DNA of 64,000 nt from Branchiostoma floridae (GCF_000003815.2 NC_049983.1:26887277-26951276), one strand, 5' to 3'. Positions 20,901 through 28,670 are shown, counted from the stretch's first letter. Notes: a model not told the origin generated them from the sequence alone. Numbers and translations are program-made.

Positions 20901-21997
20901 CGATGTGGCACTGCACTCAAGTTTTTGTAACTTATATCAACAATGCCACATACACGGTACAGACAGAAGGAAAGGCGTGTAAAGTGCCTTTCCCAAGGGC
21001 ACAACGTCGGGGGCACGGTGGGAATCGAACTCAGGACCCATAGATTCCGAGCCGAAAGCTCTACCAGTTACGCCACGCCCGACGCCACGACGAAATATTT
21101 CAAATGGCTACATTTTCCAAATAGACACCGTAAACGTTGTAACAACAAATGAAGCGGTAAAAGTAACTATCCTACCTCTGCTTGTAGTCCTTCATTAGAC
21201 CAACAACTAACAAAGAACTTTCTGATCACCCCCTCGTATCTTGCAAACAATGTGCATATGTCGAAACACTGTTTACGCGAACTAAGACGGTACGTGACAG
21301 GGTGTGACAAGAAGGGGTGACGCAACAATAAGCGCCTGCGCCTAGATCCCGTCGTCAAATAAAAACAAGGCTTTAAACCATTGAAAAGAGGTTCTTGAGA
21401 TATACCCCACATAATCTCCAGAGTGAAAACAGTATGGCAACAATGGAGGTAACAACTATTTTGCCGTTGCCATTTGTCAAATTTCAACATATTAAAAAAA
21501 AAGACTTGTGTAAACTTTACCTTCGAACAATAATCAAAGTGAGAACGAAAATCAAGACCAGGACGCCGTAAATGGACTTGGAAACGTTTTACCTTTTACA
21601 GAGGTGTACGTAGGGTTGGGTATACGTGCAGCGGCGTCGGCACGTGACTGCCAATCAGTCTGAGGCCCCACCATAGGCGTGGTGTCTGTAGGAAAATTCC
21701 AGAATTGTATCAAATCATCTAGAAAACCTAGGGCAATTAACTGAACTTTTTTTTCCAAATGATGTAACGTTTTTTACATGTCTTTTGCATTTTCTAGCAA
21801 TAGTAATAGTAGTCTTAGTAGTAGTAGTAGATCTTTTTCCAGTATTCGGTAAGACAGTGAAACCCTTTAACTGCCATCGAGCTGATCTATATGGATTGAA
21901 GGTGAGAAAAGGGAAAAGAATGTCCTGAGAAAATCACCAATTCAAACCTACCGGCATCTGTGTCCCCAGTCTGGGACTGCTGCTGCCCTCCCGACAT
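11635..21997 (-). CDS. Gene C: type II membrane collagenous C-type lectin receptor with NPxY exon array
   Basis: Exons in transcript order are 21952-21997 (start), NPxY modules 21593-21685, 20329-20421, 19985-20077, 19303-19395, 18337-18429 (dead acceptor), 16946-17038, 16445-16537, 16108-16200, 15506-15604, 14432-14524, then membrane exon 13969-14067, coil 13566-13625, collagen 12955-13248, and lectin exons 12202-12370 and 11635-11905. Phases match throughout. With every module included the frame is 1875 nt (624 residues); without 18337-18429 it is 593. The layout (cytoplasmic tail, one membrane span, Gly-X-Y stalk, lectin domain) resembles membrane collectins and suggests a trimeric endocytic lectin. 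Lectin loops lack the textbook calcium/sugar motifs. Splice usage is inferred. Confidence 0.72.
12202..12370 (-). CDS. Gene C exon: N-terminal half of C-type lectin domain
   Basis: A 169-nt exon, phase 1 in and phase 2 out (TACTG/GTATGT). It reads [21 protein letters not shown] and G-T-L-A-M-P-R-D. These are typical first-half C-type lectin signatures, with the first disulphide pair and helix 1. It is homologous to gene A 1-97; gene B has lost this part. Confidence 0.85.
12955..13248 (-). CDS. Gene C collagen-like stalk exon
   Basis: A 294-nt phase 1-1 exon (acceptor TTCAG, donor G/GTGAGG). Gly-X-Y triplets include two copies of G-P-P-G-P-P-G-E-K, then G-P-R-G-P-K-G-P-V and G-P-P-G-P-T-G, with a few interruptions. 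The triple helix predicts trimerisation. Two imperfect 60-nt internal repeats (near 13085 and 13145) suggest the helix grew by duplication. The open frames on the plus strand here are shadows. Confidence 0.85.
13566..13625 (-). CDS. Gene C short coiled-coil exon
   Basis: A 60-nt phase 1-1 exon reading [19 protein letters not shown]. It is homologous to the four stalk exons of gene B (25705-26314). It probably forms a short coil that registers the collagen helix. Confidence 0.75.
13969..14067 (-). CDS. Gene C membrane-anchor exon
   Basis: A 99-nt phase 1-1 exon (acceptor AAAAG/CA, donor GCAG/GTCAGT). It reads P-S-N-Q-R-R-K-K-C and then a hydrophobic run [16 protein letters not shown]. The basic cluster before the span supports N-in topology. 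Same length as the gene B exon 26447-26545. Confidence 0.8.
14432..14524 (-). CDS. Gene C NPxY module exon with Tyr to Cys (NPMC)
   Basis: A 93-nt phase 1-1 exon with intact borders (TATAG/GC, GCAG/GTAAAG). It reads [14 protein letters not shown], then [11 protein letters not shown]. It is nearly identical to 16445-16537 except that the motif tyrosine codon TAC is TGC. Confidence 0.72.
14667..15244 (-). mobile_element. Non-autonomous mariner-type element with transposase N-terminal fragment
   Basis: Terminal inverted repeats of about 35 bp (CGAGGGGCGTTCAATAAGTA at the left, its complement at the right) are flanked by TA target duplications at 14665-14666 and 15245-15246. The interior (15037-14850, minus) encodes [21 protein letters not shown] and P-R-P-G-R-P-S, the N-terminal helix-turn-helix of mariner transposases. 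The catalytic domain is deleted. It inserted in the intron between two NPxY exons. Confidence 0.85.
15506..15604 (-). CDS. Gene C module exon, variant motif EHVY
   Basis: A 99-nt phase 1-1 exon with intact splice sites. It reads [18 protein letters not shown], then [12 protein letters not shown] two-codon insertion (Q-A) makes it longer than its relatives. NP is replaced by EH, so it is not a classical NPxY but keeps the tyrosine. Confidence 0.7.
15870..15900 (-). pseudogene. Deletion scar of a lost NPxY exon
   Basis: Flanks match those of 16445-16537 (…CTATGATAACGCGGACTGGAACTATACC… against the region before the intact donor, then ACCATATAAACTATAAAATTGC against 16728-16750), but the exon and part of the upstream intron are missing. 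So the duplicated two-exon unit lost one member here. Confidence 0.5.
16108..16200 (-). CDS. Gene C module exon, variant motif DHAY
   Basis: A 93-nt phase 1-1 exon, acceptor TTCCAG and donor ACAG/GTAAAA. It reads [16 protein letters not shown], then [12 protein letters not shown] sister of 16946 and 15506. Confidence 0.7.
16445..16537 (-). CDS. Gene C NPxY module exon (NPMY)
   Basis: A 93-nt phase 1-1 exon with intact borders, reading [16 protein letters not shown], then [11 protein letters not shown]. Intact counterpart of the Cys variant at 14432. Confidence 0.75.
16946..17038 (-). CDS. Gene C module exon, variant motif EHAY
   Basis: A 93-nt phase 1-1 exon, acceptor ACCAG and donor GCCG/GTGAAA. 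It reads [16 protein letters not shown], then [11 protein letters not shown]. Confidence 0.7.
17077..18128. mobile_element. Inserted repeat element with short TACCTTTGCCA terminal inverted repeats
   Basis: TACCTTTGCCA at the left and TGGCAAAGGTA at the right form short inverted ends, with TA at both borders. The paralogous introns at 16218 and 15630 run straight from CAGTCATTTGTAGAA to ATATCAGTGCGAGTAAG, which shows this block is an insertion. Inside are repeats with period about 248 bp carrying AATTTGCATAATTAATGAG and TTGACGGATC(A/G)TCATG. Confidence 0.65.
18337..18429 (-). pseudogene. Gene C NPxY module exon (NPIY) with mutated acceptor
   Basis: The frame is open and reads [14 protein letters not shown], then [11 protein letters not shown]. 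The donor GCAG/GTAAAT is fine but the acceptor is CCCGG/AC where paralogues have CCAG/AC. Without an AG it should be skipped, which leaves the frame intact because the exon is symmetric. Confidence 0.7.
19303..19395 (-). CDS. Gene C NPxY module exon (NPLY), divergent
   Basis: A 93-nt phase 1-1 exon, acceptor AACAG and donor GCAG/GTAAAA. It reads [15 protein letters not shown], then [11 protein letters not shown]. The most divergent module but intact; an extra tyrosine (S-A-Y-A-S) lies upstream. Confidence 0.7.
19470..19580 (+). mobile_element. Penelope-like element relic
   Basis: The plus strand reads [20 protein letters not shown], the degenerate end of a Penelope GIY-YIG domain (compare K-E-A-V-Y-I-R-A-H-R-P-S-L-N-R-D at 8600-8700). 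Located in a gene C intron. Confidence 0.6.
19985..20077 (-). CDS. Gene C NPxY module exon with Tyr to Cys (NPMC)
   Basis: A 93-nt phase 1-1 exon, acceptor ACCAG and donor GCAG/GTAAAA. It reads [16 protein letters not shown], then [11 protein letters not shown]. The tyrosine is replaced by cysteine, independently of 14432 because the two exons belong to different subfamilies (S-G-A against S-R-A ends). Confidence 0.72.
20329..20421 (-). CDS. Gene C NPxY module exon (FPNPMY)
   Basis: A 93-nt phase 1-1 exon, acceptor GCCAG and donor GCAG/GTAAAA. It reads [16 protein letters not shown], then [17 protein letters not shown] fits FxNPxY. Confidence 0.78.
20870..21088 (-). mobile_element. tRNA-derived SINE with 12-bp target-site duplication
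   Basis: GACGAAATATTT occurs at 20858-20869 and 21089-21100. On the minus strand the element has an A-box-like GTGGCGTAACTGGTAGAGC, a B-box GAGTTCGATTCCC, a body with CTTGGGAAAGGCACTTTACA and a tail ending in A-rich sequence (T-run at 20867-20875). This is a complete SINE insertion in a gene C intron. Confidence 0.85.
21593..21685 (-). CDS. Gene C NPxY module exon (NPTY), first module after the start exon
   Basis: A 93-nt phase 1-1 exon, acceptor CTACAG and donor AAAG/GTAAAA. It reads [16 protein letters not shown], then [11 protein letters not shown]. Orthologous position to the decayed gene A exon 6945-7023. Confidence 0.78.
21952..21997 (-). CDS. First coding exon of gene C
   Basis: ATG at 21995-21997, fifteen codons ([15 protein letters not shown]), and a phase 1 donor G/GTAGGT. 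The leader is conserved with genes A and B. Confidence 0.75.
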
Positions 21998-22150
21998 GAT
22001 GCCGCTTGTACTTGTCAGGTTTCTGCACGGCAAAAACACGTCCTGCTCCTGGCAAGGCGCTTGTTGACTCCAGAGTAGACCCAGACTCGGAGAAATATGA
22101 AACCTTACGTCATGTGTGCTGGGTAATACCGCCCACACCGAGACAAATTA
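21998..22150 (-). promoter_or_regulatory. Conserved 5' leader and proximal promoter region of gene C
   Basis: Homologous to 7341-7530 and 29162-29350. It contains TGACGTAAGG on the minus strand (CREB/bZIP-like); genes A and B have TGATGTAAGG at the same place. Functional status is inferred from conservation only. Confidence 0.4.
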
Positions 22151-22199
22151 TGTGCACATGTAGTCGGCTTCGTCCCTAAATATTGAAATTCAAAATAGT

Positions 22200-24990
22200 C
22201 TACGAACTATCTGTATCTGTATCTATACAGCCGGTATAACCGCCCATTCGATGTAACACACCAGCTTCGCAGGCACGCGGCGTGGCAGCAGCTGGTCATA
22301 TTACACTGAACGACCCGTCACACCTAACTTTTGCACATCTATCTGCAAATACTCTCTTAAAACTATCCAATGACGATGCCTGCTGTGCTTGGTGATAACA
22401 GATTCCATTCTATGGTAGATCTAGGAAAATACGAATTTTTGAACACATCAATCCTAGGTTGGTAACTCTGGTACTTGAAGGCATGACTATTCCTTCGTCT
22501 TTTTGAGTTGGTATTAGGTACTTATCAGTCGGTACGCCCACCAGTTTAATGGTCATTTTGTACATCATTAAGGTTCGTTGTGAGCATTTGTAAATCGACA
22601 ATGCAGACATTGTATAGCATATGCGGGCCAGGTAGTAGCTGGTAGTGTCTGTGTACAGAACCTGACAATAATCCAACATCAGTGTTCAAACTAGAAAATC
22701 ATCAAGACCTACAACACAAGGACCTAGTTTACTTTCGAATGAGAGCAATGTATAAAGGCTTACGCAATAACAATAGAAAAGGCACAACAAACTTCCATCA
22801 CGAACACAATTTATTGTTAGCGTCTTTTAGCGGCCTTTACACAGATTTTTCGTCAACTCAGTTTGTATCTGTAGAGCATTTTGCTCATTAGATCAGTTAC
22901 ATACTTCTTATCGGAATCTTCTTTGATTCTTTAATTCTTCTGCTTCTCTTTCTCTTGAAGCTTTTCAACATCAGATCAGACTCAAACACATCTAAGTTTC
23001 TACACTCGCATTACAGCTTTTGAAGTTATAGATAGTTTCAATACTTCTTCTCTTCTTAATGCAGCTTTTCAACACCAGATCAGCCTTAAAAGCACATCTA
23101 AGTTTCTATATGATTAAAGCTATACATTATTACAGTACTTCTTTTCCACATCTTCTTCTTACAGCTTCTCAACATCTGACCGGTCGACCAGACCCAAAAC
23201 CCATCTCCGTTTCTGTATGATAGAAATCCACTAGTACATGTACAAACAACACATTAGTCACTTGACGTTTACTACAACATTTTTCCTTCTACTTGCTGCT
23301 TCTGAGCCTCATACAGAAGTCAAAAACCATGGAGAGATGTGTGCATATAAAGCCCATTGTTACAAATAAATCAATGTCCCTACAAATGTGCCCATACAGT
23401 AGATTAACGCTATAGAATCTTTCATTTAGGTTCAATCCTGCCTTTTAGAACATTCTTTCTCTACACACGTTAGTTCTAGATGTCATGTTGATTTACAGCT
23501 AAAACAAGCTTATCATCCAGGCTCATTAGCGTGAACCATTTAATGATCTGACCCTATGTATAATTTAGATCATTAAATCTAAAACGTTTAGAAAACAGTT
23601 GTATAAAGCACATCTACATTACATGTTCCCTGGTCAATATTCAATTAAGGGTTAATGACCCGTCCCGCGGTGTATATGGTGTCATAACGCAAAAAAATGC
23701 AAAATTATGGATATCGCAGACATCAGATTACAGCAGTAGTCAAGATCACGCTTTTGAGATGATGAGACCTGTTTAAATCCCGTCAGATCTCAGAAACAGT
23801 TAAAAAGACGAAATGTATTGCGGTAGGAAACACCGCACAACTTAGTTGCCCCTTTTGTATCCATCCGCGAACGGTTGTACGTACAGGAGTGGTTCGGATA
23901 ATGACGTTGAGAATGAAGAAAGCAATGTCGTAAATCTTTCCAAAAGTGGTATCTCTGAAATAGTACTGAGCTTGGAGACGTTTAGAAATTGGTAATTATG
24001 AGCAGCAGTTTCGTTTCGAGGTATAAAATCTTTCGATCAGGCCCGAAATTGACACTTTATAGGTCGGGAAACCCTGCCAATATCAGTTTTTTATGGGTTA
24101 AAACTCAGGTGACATTTGATAGCATCTTTCTTACATGTATCCCATTACATTACTAGTTTACGTTTGAATGAGTACAATGTATATACAATTATGCACTGAA
24201 AAAAGGCTCATCACGAACACAATTATTTTTAGCGTCTACGGCCTTTTACACAGATTTTTCATGAAATTATCTGAAATCTGTAGATTAGTTTGCCCAATAG
24301 ATCAGTTACATCCTAGGCCTTCTTATCCAAATCTTCTTCTCTACATCTTGAAACTTCTCAACATCACATCAGGCTCAGACACATCTAAGTTTCTACACTC
24401 GGATTAACGATTTATTCGAATCTTCATCTTGAAGCTACTCAACATATGTATAGATTGGTCATTAAATCTAAAACGTTTAGAAAACAGTTGCATGAAGCAC
24501 ATCTACGTGACATTTTTCTTGTTTTCTTGTTCAATATTCAATACGTCATAATTCTTTCTCTCTCACCCAGAGCATGATAAGAACCCGCATCTTCAGTGAC
24601 GTCTTTCAGTCCTGAGGCTTTTAGAGTTTCAAAAATAATTTTACGACTCTCTACACGATATTCGGAAGTGACACACACTTCTAATGAGTCACTAAGATTT
24701 TCCTCGTGCTGAAAAAGAAACGAAACTCTGATCAGTAAAATTCGACTAATATATATTTGGAAGTTTCAAAGTCCAACAGCGCAAGCGTAGAGGGAAACCG
24801 TTATCAATAAGAGTGAATGACAGAGTAGTTAAGGGGGATATATACGAGGGGTGATCAATAAGTTCTCTGCCACAGCCAGAAATGATACGCACAACGCAAA
24901 TTCTGAGTATGTAGAGAGGAGACCAGTTTGGGTGGGTGGGTGAAATGAGTGCTAAAGCTGTTCCATATCATTTAATGAATTTCCATCAAA
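22200..24990. other. Intergenic region between genes C and B, duplicated flank plus satellite
   Basis: 22600-22900 matches 7830-8110, 23650-23900 matches 29590-29790, and 24150-24440 partly repeats 22770-23010, so this is duplicated flanking DNA of the lectin genes. Satellite cores (CTTCTCAACATCAG) recur at 22960-23300 and 24330-24440. A half mariner-type end, TACGAGGGGTGATCAATAAG, sits at 24842 without a partner. No gene was recognised. Confidence 0.55.
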
Positions 24991-24999
24991 GGCAGGTTG

Positions 25000-25339
25000 T
25001 CATGACGTACCTGGAGCGACTTGGCAGAAGTAGTGACTCTCCATCGTACATCTTAAGTCGTACCACTCATATTTTCTGGAATAAACACAATCACCGGAGC
25101 CATAAGGTTCTTGCGGACCCCACGAGTTGTAGTCTCCAAGTGCAGAACCATCCACCCACTCAAAGATTCCCTCTTCGCGCTGATCGTGCAGGCCGATAAA
25201 GTAGTCCTCATCGTCGCCGAAAGGATTGTTGGTGTACAATGAGGCCAGGAATTCGTTGGTCCCAGCGTCTCGGGGCATGGCGAGGGTGCCGCCGTCTTCA
25301 CGACAGCTCTCGGCCGCATCGCTGAAGGTTTTTTCTATC
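25000..25339 (-). CDS. Gene B exon: most of a C-type lectin domain, intronless, stop at 25000
   Basis: Acceptor TTTTCAG precedes 25339 and the frame ends at TGA 25000-25002. It reads [46 protein letters not shown] and Y-F-C-Q-V-A-P-G-T-S. Unlike gene C it has no intron after helix 2. Loop residues P-Q-E-P and W-Y-D are near the sugar-binding consensus but not EPN/WND. The N-terminal part of the fold is missing. Confidence 0.7.
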
Positions 25340-25399
25340 CTGAAAAGGTTATGATTTCAATTTTATCTATTTTTTATATTTCAAACCATACCACTTTTT

Positions 25400-25560
25400 C
25401 TTATGTTTTTTCTTCTTCTCCTGTTAAATCTTCAAATCGATTCATCTCTATCATTTCTGCCCAAATGACCTGAAATTTGGCACAAATGTACAGTGGGCCA
25501 ATACCCAGGTGTTCTTTTCATTTCTATTTCTTTAAATGATTCTATTGACGCCCATAGTTT
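25400..25560. repeat. Dispersed repeat occupying the place of the lost lectin exon
   Basis: Matches 45250-45420 over stretches such as ATGACCTGAAATTTGGCACA, TGGGCCAATACC and TCAAATCTTCAAA-like. Its presence between the stalk and lectin exons suggests the deletion or replacement that removed the first lectin exon. Confidence 0.6.
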
Positions 25561-25704
25561 GGAAGAAATCGCCAAAAAGCAGATTTTCTCCACATCACGT
25601 GAACGCATTTATATCCAATCATGATTATTCAGAATTTTTCAGATATATCTTTTTAATTGATCTGTCCTTTTTTATCTTCTTAGTGAAAACTGCATCGCAT
25701 TTAC

Positions 25705-25758
25705 CTTGAAGCTCCTGCACACGTGCCGGCAGCTTTCCCATCAGCTCAGTCAACCTGA
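25705..25758 (-). CDS. Gene B stalk exon 4
   Basis: A 54-nt phase 1-1 exon reading V-R-L-T-E-L-M-G-K-L-P-A-R-V-Q-E-L-Q. Last of four duplicated coil exons. Confidence 0.7.
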
Positions 25759-25863
25759 CTGTATCAGCAACAACAAATATCACGATTGTTAATAATGTCT
25801 GCATAATACCAGTATTCTCAATTCAACAGAATATTACAGGTGATGTGATGAGAATGTACTTAC

Positions 25864-25917
25864 CTTCCAGCTCCTGCACACCTGCTTGCAGCTTTCCCAT
25901 GTCTTTTGTGAATCTGA
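25864..25917 (-). CDS. Gene B stalk exon 3
   Basis: A 54-nt phase 1-1 exon reading V-R-F-T-K-D-M-G-K-L-Q-A-G-V-Q-E-L-E, with acceptor GACACAG and donor G/GTAAGT. Confidence 0.7.
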
Positions 25918-26057
25918 CTGTGTCGGCACAAGAAAAAGAAAATCACAGTCGCGAAGTATGATCTGCTTGATACTAGATTATGATCATGTTAATAATGTCT
26001 GATTAATACTCTCATTTCTGCAGACTATTACAAGTGACGTCAGGACAAAGTACTTAC

Positions 26058-26117
26058 CATTCAGCTCCTGTAGATCTGCTTGCTGCTTTCCCATGTCTTC
26101 AAAAATAGTGAATCTGA
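26058..26117 (-). CDS. Gene B stalk exon 2
   Basis: A 60-nt phase 1-1 exon reading V-R-F-T-I-F-E-D-M-G-K-Q-Q-A-D-L-Q-E-L-N, closest in length to the gene C coil exon 13566-13625. Confidence 0.7.
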
Positions 26118-26257
26118 CTGTGTCGGCAAAAAAAATAGAAAATCACGGTCACGAAGTATGATCTGCTTGATAACAGATCATGGTCATGTCAATAATGTCT
26201 TCATAATACTCTCATTTCAACAGAATATTACATGTGATGTGATGACAAAGTACTTAC

Positions 26258-26314
26258 CATTCAGCTCCTGCAGACCTGCTTGTAGCTTTCCCAAGTTGTC
26301 TTTTGTGAATCTGA
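26258..26314 (-). CDS. Gene B stalk exon 1
   Basis: A 57-nt phase 1-1 exon reading V-R-F-T-K-D-N-L-G-K-L-Q-A-G-L-Q-E-L-N. The four stalk exons and their introns are about 190 bp repeats of one another. Confidence 0.7.
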
Positions 26315-26446
26315 CTGTGTCGGCAAAAAGAAAAAAAAATCACGGTGATCTGCTTGATGCTAGATCATGATGCAAACATTACAACATACATGTCATTTCT
26401 ACAGCATCTTTCAAATTTTCCAATATAAACGAAAGAGAAATCTGAC

Positions 26447-26545
26447 CTGAAAAATAGGACAATAGAATAGCGATGGTCACGGCGACCACAGGACTGGAGA
26501 TTTGCCAAAATCGGCTGACGCATTTCTTCCGCTTTTTGGAGGCTG
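26447..26545 (-). CDS. Gene B membrane-anchor exon
   Basis: A 99-nt phase 1-1 exon, acceptor CAACAG/CA and donor TCAG/GTCAGA. Basic A-S-K-K-R-K-K-C-V-S-R-F-W precedes the hydrophobic segment S-P-V-V-A-V-T-I-A-I-L-L-S-Y-F. Homologous to 13969-14067. Confidence 0.78.
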
Positions 26546-26703
26546 CTGTTGGATATAAAGCATAAAATCACTGAGCATGAGATTATTTGAAGCATTAAAT
26601 GTTTTATGCATTCAAGTTTTCTAAGTACAAGAGTGGGCTTAACACCAAAGCGAGAGCAAGAACAACAGGGCGTCGTAAGCTAGCGGACTTGAAACGTTTT
26701 TAC

Positions 26704-26796
26704 CTTTTCTGGAGGCGTACATAGGGTTGGGTATACGTGCAGCGGCGTCCGCACGTGCCTGCCAGTCATTCTGAGGCTCCTCCATGGGTGTGGCGT
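26704..26796 (-). CDS. Gene B NPxY module exon (NPMY)
   Basis: A 93-nt phase 1-1 exon, acceptor ACCAG and donor AAAG/GTAAAA. It reads [16 protein letters not shown], then [11 protein letters not shown]. It directly precedes the membrane exon. Confidence 0.75.
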
Positions 26797-26881
26797 CTGG
26801 TAAAATCATAAATCCATTTTCTACAAGCCAAACTTACAATGTTCTAAGCACACAAATGTCGGTCATGTAAAAGGTCACTGC

Positions 26882-27314
26882 TAGGGCTGGGTACCGGTAC
26901 AGAAAATTCAGGTCCAGGTCCGGTTCAGGTCCAAAGGATCAGGTCCAGGTCCGGACCTGAACCTGGACCTGATGCAGTATGACTCATACCAATGGTCCAT
27001 TTCACTACAAAGAAATCTGTTTGGTGGAATATTAGACTTACACTGGCGTTTTAAAATCCTACAACGCTAACTGCACATGTACGATTGGCTGTAAAACTTG
27101 GTAGAAATTAATATAAACTCTACTCTACTTCACTCTTGTTATTTTCTTCCATCTGCAAGCGCCAAAACGTGTGAATACCTGATAAAATAATCTGATAATT
27201 TTCCAATCGGTCCAACATCCGGTCCACCTAATTTTTTCAGGTCCGGTTTTTCTGGACCGGTCCAATAAGAAAAACCGGTTTCGTACCGGTACGCTGTACC
27301 GATACCCAGCCCTA
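26882..27314. mobile_element. hAT-type MITE with 8-bp target-site duplication
   Basis: The element begins TAGGGCTGGGTACCGGTAC and ends GTACCGATACCCAGCCCTA, imperfect inverted repeats of about 20 bp. It is flanked by the direct repeat GTCACTGC (26874-26881 and 27315-27322). An 8-bp duplication with these ends is typical of the hAT superfamily. The interior has CAGGTCCAGGTCCGG-type inverted repeats and no transposase. Confidence 0.88.
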
Positions 27315-27582
27315 GTCACTGCCAGTTGCAACAGTTGATCGCAGAACGGTACATTTCAAGTGCCGTCACCGCTTTGACTCATGGTTCGTGGCGCAGAGTG
27401 ATCTTATTTCAGTGTGGGTCTGTGCTGTGCACGTTCTTTTTTTCACTGATTTTGTGTGAAATTTTTCATGGTACACTTTTTCATTTTAATGCTTGTAATT
27501 GACATGTTGCTTTTCGTACGTTTCCCAGCCATTTGCCCAAGAAAAAGTCATGATGCGCTGATACGGAACTGACAACGTTTGA

Positions 27583-27641
27583 CCTTTTCCGAGGGGGGGG
27601 GGGGGGGGTACATATGGATGCGATTTTGCTCCATGGGTCTG
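27583..27641 (-). pseudogene. Decayed short module exon in gene B with poly-C tract
   Basis: Flanks match 28015-28065 (CATGTACC…, acceptor AACAG), but a 17-base G/C run (27593-27609) replaces the tail of the exon and the frame does not carry the motif. Donor is AAAAG/GTCAAA. Probably dead. Confidence 0.5.
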
Positions 27642-27762
27642 TTGGAAAATTACAGCATCTCAGAGACCAGTTACTGTACATCTACTACAGCAGACATCAA
27701 ACCAGAGAACCACAAAGGGAGAGTCAACAAAAGGACGTCGTAAGCGGACTTCAAAACTATAC

Positions 27763-27855
27763 CTGCTCCAGATGCGTAAGTAGGGTCTAGAACATCCGCA
27801 GCGGCGGCGGCACGTGCCTGCCAATCAGTCTGAGGCTCCTCCATGGGTGCGGTGT
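27763..27855 (-). CDS. Gene B module exon (DPTY)
   Basis: A 93-nt phase 1-1 exon, acceptor GCCAG and donor GCAG/GTATAG. It reads [16 protein letters not shown], then D-V-L-D-P-T-Y-A-S-G-A. Asn of NPxY is Asp. Confidence 0.7.
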
Positions 27856-28014
27856 CTGGCAAAAGTCATTAATTTATTTTCTACAAGCCGACCTTAGAAT
27901 GTTCTAAGCCCTTTTACATTTTGCTACAGATAGTCTGAATATCAAATATGACCAGTAAAGAGTGCCTCGCAACTTAAGTTATGATACGCTGATGCGGTAC
28001 TGAAAACGTTTTAA

Positions 28015-28065
28015 CTTCACCGGGAGCGTACAGCAGGTTGGGATCTTGCTTCATGGTTGTGGCGT
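28015..28065 (-). pseudogene. Short gene B module exon (NLLY) with mutated donor
   Basis: A 51-nt open stretch with acceptor AACAG/AC, reading T-M-K-Q-D-P-N-L-L-Y-A-P-G-E. The donor is GAAG/TTAAAA where paralogues have G/GTAAAA, so the GT is lost. Confidence 0.6.
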
Positions 28066-28192
28066 CTGTTGGAAAATTACAGCATTTCAGAGACCAGTGT
28101 TTACTGTAGATCTACTACAACAGACATCAAACCAGAGAACTACGAAGAGAGAGACTACAAAAGGACTTCGTAAGCGGACTTCAAAACTATAC

Positions 28193-28285
28193 CTGGTACA
28201 GATGAGTAAGTAGGGTCTACAACATCCGCAGCGGCGTCGCCACGTGCCTGCCAATCAGTCTGAGGCTCCTCCATGGGTGTGGCGC
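28193..28285 (-). pseudogene. Gene B module exon (DPTY) with mutated acceptor
   Basis: Open 93-nt frame with [16 protein letters not shown] and D-V-V-D-P-T-Y-S-S-V-P and a donor CCAG/GTATAG, but the acceptor reads CCTG/GC instead of CCAG/GC. Likely skipped. Confidence 0.65.
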
Positions 28286-28583
28286 CAGGAAAAAAATTAA
28301 AAAAAGTCATTATGTTTACCCACACATTATCTGGTTGTCAAAAATAACGTTACGACATAAATCATACATTTTGAAGTAAAATTGCTGCATTTTATAACAT
28401 GTCATTATTGCCTAAAAGATTTTTAAGAAAGCGACAACTTTTTCAAAATCAATTTGTAAGATAGATAGAAATAGAAAGATACCATTTCAAAACATTATAC
28501 ACGACTTGCATAAACTTTGCTGTCTTAGACAAAGAAACAAGGCGACAACCGCAAATCAGCACAAGGGCTTGAAAACGTTTTAC

Positions 28584-28670
28584 CTGCTCCGGATTCATAC
28601 ATGGGGTTGGGAAAAACGGCGTCGTTACAACCCTGCAAATCAGTCTGAGGCTGCTGCATGGGTGTGGTGT
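28584..28670 (-). CDS. Gene B NPxY module exon (FPNPMY), first module
   Basis: An 87-nt phase 1-1 exon, acceptor TCTAG and donor GCAG/GTAAAA. It reads M-Q-Q-P-Q-T-D-L-Q-G-C-N-D-A, then V-F-P-N-P-M-Y-E-S-G-A. FxNPxY intact; two codons shorter than the usual module. Confidence 0.75.

Noticed and set aside
21000-21085. tRNA gene on the minus strand
   Set aside because: Part of a SINE with poly-A tail and a 12-bp target-site duplication.
24842-24960. Complete mariner insertion downstream of gene B
   Set aside because: Only one TIR-like end is visible; no partner end or TA duplication was found.
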